Of a stretch of 64,000 bases of DNA, positions 59,455-64,000 are shown piece by piece. The stretch is taken from positions 124,001 through 188,000 of the forward strand of contig DASWRM010000037.1 of assembly GCA_036403155.1 (NCBI GenBank), read 5' to 3'. A program made the translations under genes and the position numbers. This DNA comes from Gaiellales bacterium. Its GTDB lineage: Bacteria; Actinomycetota; Thermoleophilia; Gaiellales; JAICJC01. Positions within the stretch are counted from its first letter, which is position 1. Every line of letters begins with the position of its first letter. A model generated the notes under the pieces. It saw nothing but the letters and a program-made list of their open reading frames with translations, made no database searches and was not told the DNA's origin.

Positions 59455-60588
59455 GTGACGGCGGCCGACGTGATCGTGATCCTCTGGGTGGCGATGTCGG
59501 CGCTGGTCGGCTTCCGCCGCGGACTCGCCGCCCAAGCGCTCGCCCTCGGCGGCTTCGCGCTCGGTGCCTGGGTCGGGTCGCGGGTCGCCCCGCACGCGCT
59601 CACCTCCGGCGCCCGCGTGGACTGGCAGCCGGTCGCCGCGCTGGTCGGCGCCATCGCCTGCGGCGCGATCGCCCAGATGGCGACCGCGCCGATCGCCACC
59701 CTCATCCGCCGCCGTGTCCTGCTCGGCCCTCTCGCCACCGCGGACGGCGCCGGAGGCCTGCTGGTCGGGGCGGCGCTCGGCCTCGGCGTCGCCTGGCTGC
59801 TCGCCGTCACCGCGCTCCAGCAGCCGGAGCTGGGACTTCGCCGCACGGTGCAGGCCTCCGCCATCCTCCCCCGCCTCGTCCGCTGGCTGCCTGCGCAATC
59901 CCTGCTCGACGCGATCGCGCGGTTCGACCAGCTTCCCGTCCTCGCCGGCCGCGGCGTCACCTCCCTTCCGCCGCCCGATCGCACGGTGCCCGTCTCGGCC
60001 GCAGTCCGGCGGGCCGAGCGGAGCGTGCTGCTGGTCGAGGGAACCTCGTGCGGACTCACGCTCCAGGGCACCGGCTGGGTGGTACAGGCGGGGCTCGTGG
60101 TCACGAACGCGCACGTGATCGCGGGCGAGCACGACACCCGCGTGATCACGCACGAAGGCAGCCTGAGCGCACGCCCGGTCTACGTCAGCGCGTCGCACGA
60201 CGTCGCGCTGCTGCAGGTGCCGGGCCTGCGCGAACGCCCACTGGCCCGGCGCGGAGACGTGGCCGGCGGGACCGGTGTGGCGCTGGTGGGCTACCCCGGC
60301 GGCGGCCCGCTCACCGCGGCGCCCGGCCGGATCGGCTCTCCCGCGCTGATCGTCACGCGCAACGCGTACGAGCAGGGGGTCGTCCAGCGCACCGTCGTCC
60401 CGCTTCGCGGATCCGTGCGCCACGGCGACAGCGGCGGCCCGGTGCTCGACCGGCGCGGGCGGGTGGTCGCCATGATGTTCGCCGCCGCGGAGGGCGGCGG
60501 AGGTGGGTACGGCGTCACCGTTGCCGACGTGGACGACGCGATCGCGCACCGCGGTGGGCACGTCGACACCGGCCCCTGCGTGGGCTGA
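59455..60588 (+). CDS. MarP-like membrane serine protease
   Basis: 377 residues from GTG 59455. The N-terminal ~150 residues have four membrane helices of the colicin-V-production type (VIVILWVAMSALVGFRRGLA onward). The remaining part is a periplasmic trypsin-like protease with His220 (VVTNAHVIAG), Asp249 (SASHDVALL) and Ser326 (RHGDSGGPV). Cys199 and Cys375 occupy the positions of the activating disulfide in Mycobacterium MarP (Rv3671c), and overall length is close. In that organism the protease preserves intrabacterial pH by activating a peptidoglycan hydrolase; the same role here is inference. The window also encodes an NlpC/P60 hydrolase at 9.4-10.5 kb. Confidence 0.92.
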   Translation: MTAADVIVILWVAMSALVGFRRGLAAQALALGGFALGAWVGSRVAPHALTSGARVDWQPVAALVGAIACGAIAQMATAPIATLIRRRVLLGPLATADGAGGLLVGAALGLGVAWLLAVTALQQPELGLRRTVQASAILPRLVRWLPAQSLLDAIARFDQLPVLAGRGVTSLPPPDRTVPVSAAVRRAERSVLLVEGTSCGLTLQGTGWVVQAGLVVTNAHVIAGEHDTRVITHEGSLSARPVYVSASHDVALLQVPGLRERPLARRGDVAGGTGVALVGYPGGGPLTAAPGRIGSPALIVTRNAYEQGVVQRTVVPLRGSVRHGDSGGPVLDRRGRVVAMMFAAAEGGGGGYGVTVADVDDAIAHRGGHVDTGPCVG

Positions 60589-60597
60589 CGGCGCCCT

Positions 60598-61767
60598 TCA
60601 CAGCCCGCGGAGGAGCAGTCTCGCACCCTGTGGGTGGATCCGCCGCAGCGCCTCGCCGAGCGCCTCCAGGGCCGCGAGGTTGTGGCCCTCGAGGAAGTCG
60701 TCCACGTGCCGCAGCGCGATCTGCATGCCGCCGGCCAGCGGCTCGAAGCCCTCGTGGCCCTTCAGGGGGTTGACCCACATGAGCGTGTCCGCCTGCCGCG
60801 AGATGGTCGACAGCTGGGCGTCGAGCACCGAGAGGTCGCCGCGCTCCCAGCCGTCGGAGGCGACCACGACCACCGCGCCGCGCGTCAGCCCGCGGCGGCC
60901 GAACACCCGGTTGTACGCAGCCAGGGACTCCCCGATCCGCGTGCCGCCGCCCCAGTCCGACAGGGCCATGCTGGCCCGCGCGAGGGCGACGTCGGGATCG
61001 CGGCCGGCCAGATGCGGCGTCAGGCGGGTCAGCCGCGTGCCGAACGCGAACGCCTCCACGTACCGGGCGGCGCCCTCCCGCGCCGAGAGCGCCTGGAGGA
61101 ACATCACGAGCGCGCGCGCGTACGGCTCCATCGAGCCGGACACGTCCACGAGCACGACCAGCTTGCGCGGCACCAGCTTGGGACGCCGCCACTCCCGCTC
61201 CAGCGGGATCCCGTCGGAGCGCATCGACTGGCGCAGCGTGCGGCGCTGATCGAGCACGCCGCCGCCGTGGGCCGGCTCGAGCCGCCGCGAGCGCCGCAGC
61301 GGGTGCAGCGCCGCCAGGTCGTCCATCAGCCGCCGCACGCGGCGCAGCTCGTCCGGCGACATGTCGGCGAAGTCGCGGCGCCGCAGCACCTCGTGGTCGG
61401 CCGCGGAGATGCCGCGCAGCTCGTCATCGTCTGCCGGCTCCTCGCCGTCGTCCTCCTCCGGCTCGGTGGCACCGGCCTCGCCCGGCGGCCGCAGCTCCGG
61501 GAGGGCGACCGCGTCGGCCCGCTCCAGCCGGCGCGGCTCACGCTCCCAGAACGCCTGGAACGCCGCATCGAAGACGGCGAGGTGGTCGTGCCGGGAGACG
61601 AGCGTGCAGCGCAGCGCGTGGTACACCTGGTCGCGGTCGGCGAGGTCGACGAGCTCCAGCCCGCGCATCGCGTCCTGCAGCCGGCCCGGGCCGACCTCCA
61701 TGCCGGCCTCGCGCAGGATCCGGCCGAACGTGACCAGCTTGCGGGTGACCGCGTCGCCGGGGCTCAT
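60598..61767 (-). CDS. VWA-domain protein (CoxE-like)
   Basis: 389 residues from ATG 61767. The N-terminal ~180 residues are helical and end in a strongly acidic, disordered stretch (EPEEDDGEEPADDDE). The VWA domain starts near RKLVVLVDVSGSMEPYARAL, with the MIDAS DxSxS and later Thr (WGGGTRIGESL) and Asp (VVVASDGWERGDL). It overlaps the MoxR-type ATPase gene by 4 bases. MoxR-VWA pairs act as AAA+ chaperones that insert metals or cofactors; the CoxD/CoxE pair does this for CO dehydrogenase. Its client here is unknown, and the molybdenum hydroxylase lies 10 kb away. Confidence 0.9.
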   Translation of the reverse strand: MSPGDAVTRKLVTFGRILREAGMEVGPGRLQDAMRGLELVDLADRDQVYHALRCTLVSRHDHLAVFDAAFQAFWEREPRRLERADAVALPELRPPGEAGATEPEEDDGEEPADDDELRGISAADHEVLRRRDFADMSPDELRRVRRLMDDLAALHPLRRSRRLEPAHGGGVLDQRRTLRQSMRSDGIPLEREWRRPKLVPRKLVVLVDVSGSMEPYARALVMFLQALSAREGAARYVEAFAFGTRLTRLTPHLAGRDPDVALARASMALSDWGGGTRIGESLAAYNRVFGRRGLTRGAVVVVASDGWERGDLSVLDAQLSTISRQADTLMWVNPLKGHEGFEPLAGGMQIALRHVDDFLEGHNLAALEALGEALRRIHPQGARLLLRGL

Positions 61768-62657
61768 CCGCCGCGGACTTCGCCGACCAGCTCCCGCAGG
61801 CCGGCATCGCGCACGCGCTCGATGTCTTCGTGGTACTTCAGCACCGACCCGAGCGTCGCGTCGACGACGCCCGCGTCCAGCTCCTCCTGCCCCAGGGCGA
61901 GCAGCGCCTGCGTCCAGTCGATCGTCTCGGCCACGCCGGGCGCCTTCGCGAGGTCGAGCGCCCGCAGCTGCTGCACGAACGCGGCGGCCTGCGCGGCGAG
62001 CCGCTCCGGCACGCCCGGGACGCGGGCGCGCACGATCTCGATCTCGCGCTCGAGCGACGGGTGCCCGATCCAGTGGTACAGGCACCGCCGCTTGAGCGCG
62101 TCGTGCAGCTCGCGCGTCCGGTTGGAGGTGAGGATCACCGGCGGCCGGCGCTCGGCGCGGATCGTGCCGATCTCGGGGATCGTCACCTGGAAATCGGACA
62201 GCAGCTCGAGCAGGAACGCCTCGAACTCGTCGTCGGCGCGGTCGATCTCGTCGATCAGCAGCACCGGGGGCTGCGGGTCGCTGTTCTCGATCGCGTCGAG
62301 CAGCGGGCGGCGCTCCAGGAACTCGGGACCGAACAGCTCGTGCAGCCGCTCCTTGCCCCCGACCGCCTGGGCGGCCTCGAGCGTGCGGATGTACAGCAGC
62401 TGGCGGGTGTAGCTCCAGTCGTAGAGCGCGTGGGCGACGTCGATGCCCTCGTAGCACTGGAGCCGGATCAGGCGGCCGCCGGTGACGGCGGCGAGCACCT
62501 TGGCGAGCTCGGTCTTCCCGACCCCCGCCTCGCCCTCGAGCAGCAGCGGCTTCTCGAGCGCGAGCGAGAGGTGAAGCACGGTGGCGAGGCCCCGATCGGC
62601 CAGGTAGGCGTGCTCGCGGAGCGCTTCCGACAGCTCGTCGACGGTGTGCGGCGTCAT
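61764..62657 (-). CDS. MoxR-family AAA+ ATPase (CoxD-like)
   Basis: 297 residues from ATG 62657, with TACCCT 6 bases upstream. Walker A is LLEGEAGVGKTELAKVLA, Walker B LLIDEIDRADDEFEAFLLEL, sensor 1 VILTSNRTRELHDALKRRC with the Arg finger. The CoxD-like group is marked by LQCYEGIDVAHALYDWSY. It uses ATP to remodel a client together with the VWA partner, whose gene overlaps its stop by 4 bases. Confidence 0.93.
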   Translation of the reverse strand: MTPHTVDELSEALREHAYLADRGLATVLHLSLALEKPLLLEGEAGVGKTELAKVLAAVTGGRLIRLQCYEGIDVAHALYDWSYTRQLLYIRTLEAAQAVGGKERLHELFGPEFLERRPLLDAIENSDPQPPVLLIDEIDRADDEFEAFLLELLSDFQVTIPEIGTIRAERRPPVILTSNRTRELHDALKRRCLYHWIGHPSLEREIEIVRARVPGVPERLAAQAAAFVQQLRALDLAKAPGVAETIDWTQALLALGQEELDAGVVDATLGSVLKYHEDIERVRDAGLRELVGEVRGG

Positions 62658-62663
62658 CGAGTC

Positions 62664-62669
62664 AGGGTA
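62664..62669 (-). promoter_or_regulatory. -10 element TACCCT of the moxR-VWA operon (leaderless)
   Basis: TACCCT on the minus strand ends 6 bases before ATG 62657. The element lies just past the end of the upstream SDR gene (stop at 62688). Confidence 0.6.
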
Positions 62670-62687
62670 CCAGCGAAGGTTCAGCTG

Positions 62688-63440
62688 CTAGGCGGTAATG
62701 CCGGGCGCCGACGTGTGGGTGTTGTCGATGCCCCCGTCGATCACGATCGTCTGCCCGGTGATGTACCGGGCCCTGGGCGAGGCGAGGAACGCGATCGTGT
62801 CCCCCACCTCCTCGGCCGTGCCCAGCCGCCCCATCGGCACGAGCGCCGCGAGCTGCTCGAGGTCGTCGCCGTACCGGCGCATGCCCTCGGTGTCGATCCA
62901 CCCCGGCGCCACGCAGACGATCCCGATGTCGTGCTTGCCCCACTCGAGCGAGAGCACCCGGGCGACCGCCTCCGTCCCCGCCCGGGCGGCGGACGAGTGC
63001 ACCATGCCGGCGATGCCGCGCGTTGGGCACAGCACGACCGAGACGATGCGGCCGCCGCCGTTGCCGATCATCCAGCGCTTCGCCACCTGCTGCGTGAGGT
63101 ACCACGGTGCGTCGAGGTTGAGGCGGCGCACGGCGGCCCACCCGTTCGGGGTGATGTCCTCGGCCGGCGCCATGAACTGCCCGCCCGCGTTGTTGACCAG
63201 CACGTCGATGCGGCCGAAGCGCTCGAGTGCGAGGTCGATCAGGCGGTCGGCGACCTCCTGCTCGCGGATGTCGCCGGCCAGCGCGGCGCATTCCTGCTCG
63301 CCGATCTCGGCCCGCACCGCGTCGAGCGGCTCCTGCCTGCGCCCGGCGATCACCAGCCTGCAGCCATCGCGGTGCAGCGCCAGCGCCGTCGCCCGCCCGA
63401 TGCCGGTGCCGCCTCCGGTGACGATCGCGACGCGGGTCAC
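62688..63440 (-). CDS. Short-chain dehydrogenase-family protein with altered catalytic pair
   Basis: 250 residues from GTG 63440, overlapping the enoyl-CoA hydratase stop by 4 bases. The cofactor site VAIVTGGGTGIGRATALALH and VLVNNAGGQF are canonical. The usual YxxxK is replaced: the aligned stretch HSSAARAGTEAVARVL has Ser where Tyr and Arg where Lys normally stand. The IDGG C-terminal motif is present. The sequence is reminiscent of SDRs annotated as citronellol/citronellal dehydrogenases or 2,4-dienoyl-CoA-reductase-like proteins. Coupling to a crotonase suggests work on acyl-CoA intermediates. Confidence 0.85.
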   Translation of the reverse strand: MTRVAIVTGGGTGIGRATALALHRDGCRLVIAGRRQEPLDAVRAEIGEQECAALAGDIREQEVADRLIDLALERFGRIDVLVNNAGGQFMAPAEDITPNGWAAVRRLNLDAPWYLTQQVAKRWMIGNGGGRIVSVVLCPTRGIAGMVHSSAARAGTEAVARVLSLEWGKHDIGIVCVAPGWIDTEGMRRYGDDLEQLAALVPMGRLGTAEEVGDTIAFLASPRARYITGQTIVIDGGIDNTHTSAPGITA

Positions 63441-64000
63441 GCGTCCGCCCGATAGCTGTCCGCCGAGTGCGCGAGCATGCCCTGCGCAAGCTTCTCGGCG
63501 GCCAGCGAACCGGCCAGCGACATCTCGGCCGACCGGTCGATCAGGTCGCGTGTCACCTGGAGCGAGATCTGCGGCTGCTCGGCCATCTTCTGCGCCCACT
63601 CGAGCGCCGCATCCTCGGCCTCGCCGGCCGGGACGACGCGGTTGACGACGCCCAGCTCGAGCGCCCGCGCGGCATCGAACCGCTCGCCGAGCAGGATCAG
63701 CTCCTTCGCCCGCGCCGTGCCGAGCAGGCGCACCAGCCGCGTCATGCCGCCGGCGCTGGGAAGGATGCCGAGCGACACCTCGGGCAGCCCGAAGCGGGCC
63801 GTCTCGTCGGCGATGCGCAGGTCGGCGCTCAGAGCCAGCTCGAGGCCGCCGCCGATCGCCCAGCCGGAGATGGCCGCGATCGACGGCTGCGGGATCGCCG
63901 GGAGCAGCTCCCAGATCCGGCCCTGGTCGCGGTAGTAGCGCATCGTCTCCTCGGGGCTGGGGTCGGTGAACTCGGTCAGGTCGGCTCCCGCCGAGAACGC
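63437..64000 (-). CDS. Enoyl-CoA hydratase/isomerase (N-terminus beyond the window)
   Basis: About 187 residues are visible; the reading frame continues through position 64000, so the N-terminal ~70 residues are missing. The oxyanion-hole segments are AFSAGADLTEF near the edge and ISGWAIGGGLELALSADLRI. The catalytic Glu region is FGLPEVSLGILPSAGGMTRL. The C-terminal helix EKLAQGMLAHSADS is typical of crotonase trimers. It hydrates enoyl-CoA in fatty-acid or related degradation and is coupled to the SDR gene. Confidence 0.9.
   Translation of the reverse strand, partial: AFSAGADLTEFTDPSPEETMRYYRDQGRIWELLPAIPQPSIAAISGWAIGGGLELALSADLRIADETARFGLPEVSLGILPSAGGMTRLVRLLGTARAKELILLGERFDAARALELGVVNRVVPAGEAEDAALEWAQKMAEQPQISLQVTRDLIDRSAEMSLAGSLAAEKLAQGMLAHSADSYRADA

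Noticed and set aside
1-64000. tRNA or rRNA genes, insertion sequences, prophage or integron features
   Set aside because: I saw no cloverleaf, rRNA segment, transposase, integrase or terminal inverted repeats; base composition looks even across the window.

Overview
This window is a gene-dense, GC-rich (about 70%) piece of bacterial chromosome with no rRNA, tRNA, CRISPR array or insertion sequence that I could see. Its gene set suggests an Actinomycetota chromosome: a MarP-type acid-resistance protease, a PAC2 protein, a PucR regulator, a three-piece pntAA-pntAB-B transhydrogenase, many GTG starts and many 4-base GTGA/ATGA gene overlaps. The mix would fit a deep-branching class such as Thermoleophilia, but that placement is inference. 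At least a dozen genes have a TAnnnT -10 hexamer only 6-9 bases before the start codon, so much of the window is probably read from leaderless mRNAs.

Layout. 1-5000: TetR regulator (cut by the window edge) with a 20-bp palindromic operator, a MIP channel, a LysM transglycosylase, an ArsR/thioredoxin divergent pair and a glycogen-debranching-type glucosidase. 5100-9400: threonine synthase under a SAM-I riboswitch, a small membrane protein, and a siroheme sulfite/nitrite reductase whose promoter carries a palindrome in its spacer, divergent from a GntR/FCD regulator. 9400-11000: NlpC/P60 hydrolase and a cupredoxin lipoprotein. 11000-20500: polyamine uptake and catabolism: gabT-potA-potD-potB-potC on the minus strand, divergent from an omega-aminotransferase, a PucR regulator and a saccharopine-dehydrogenase-like enzyme. 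20500-23400: an AT-hook protein, pgi and a lone TOPRIM protein.

23400-31000: branched-chain amino acid synthesis, opened by a Leu-rich 40-codon leader peptide, then leuA-leuB-ilvB-ilvN-ilvC and an RNB ribonuclease. 31200-36300: a six-gene translationally coupled operon (hydrolase, small membrane protein, FAD oxidoreductase, DUF1365, Cfa-type methyltransferase, SDR), resembling the actinobacterial loci that make methyl-branched fatty acids. 36600-43500: a secreted NHL-repeat protein, leuCD and the proton-translocating transhydrogenase. 43600-47400: SNF2 helicase and M20 peptidase. 47400-51000: a three-subunit molybdenum hydroxylase whose FAD subunit has additional cysteines like those of PaoB. 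51100-57400: phosphoesterase, ilvD (which completes the isoleucine/valine enzymes apart from the final transaminase), an Fe-ADH-like protein, EamA exporter, esterase, thioesterase and double cupin.

57400-57920 is a 153-bp-period tandem repeat between convergent genes. 57900-64000 holds a thioredoxin/TPR protein coupled to PAC2, the MarP-like protease, a MoxR ATPase with a VWA partner, an SDR and an enoyl-CoA hydratase that runs off the end.

The most rewarding items are the SAM-I riboswitch on thrC with a visible Shine-Dalgarno-sequestering helix, the leucine leader peptide, the lipid-modification operon, the polyamine cluster, and the recurring leaderless promoter signature.
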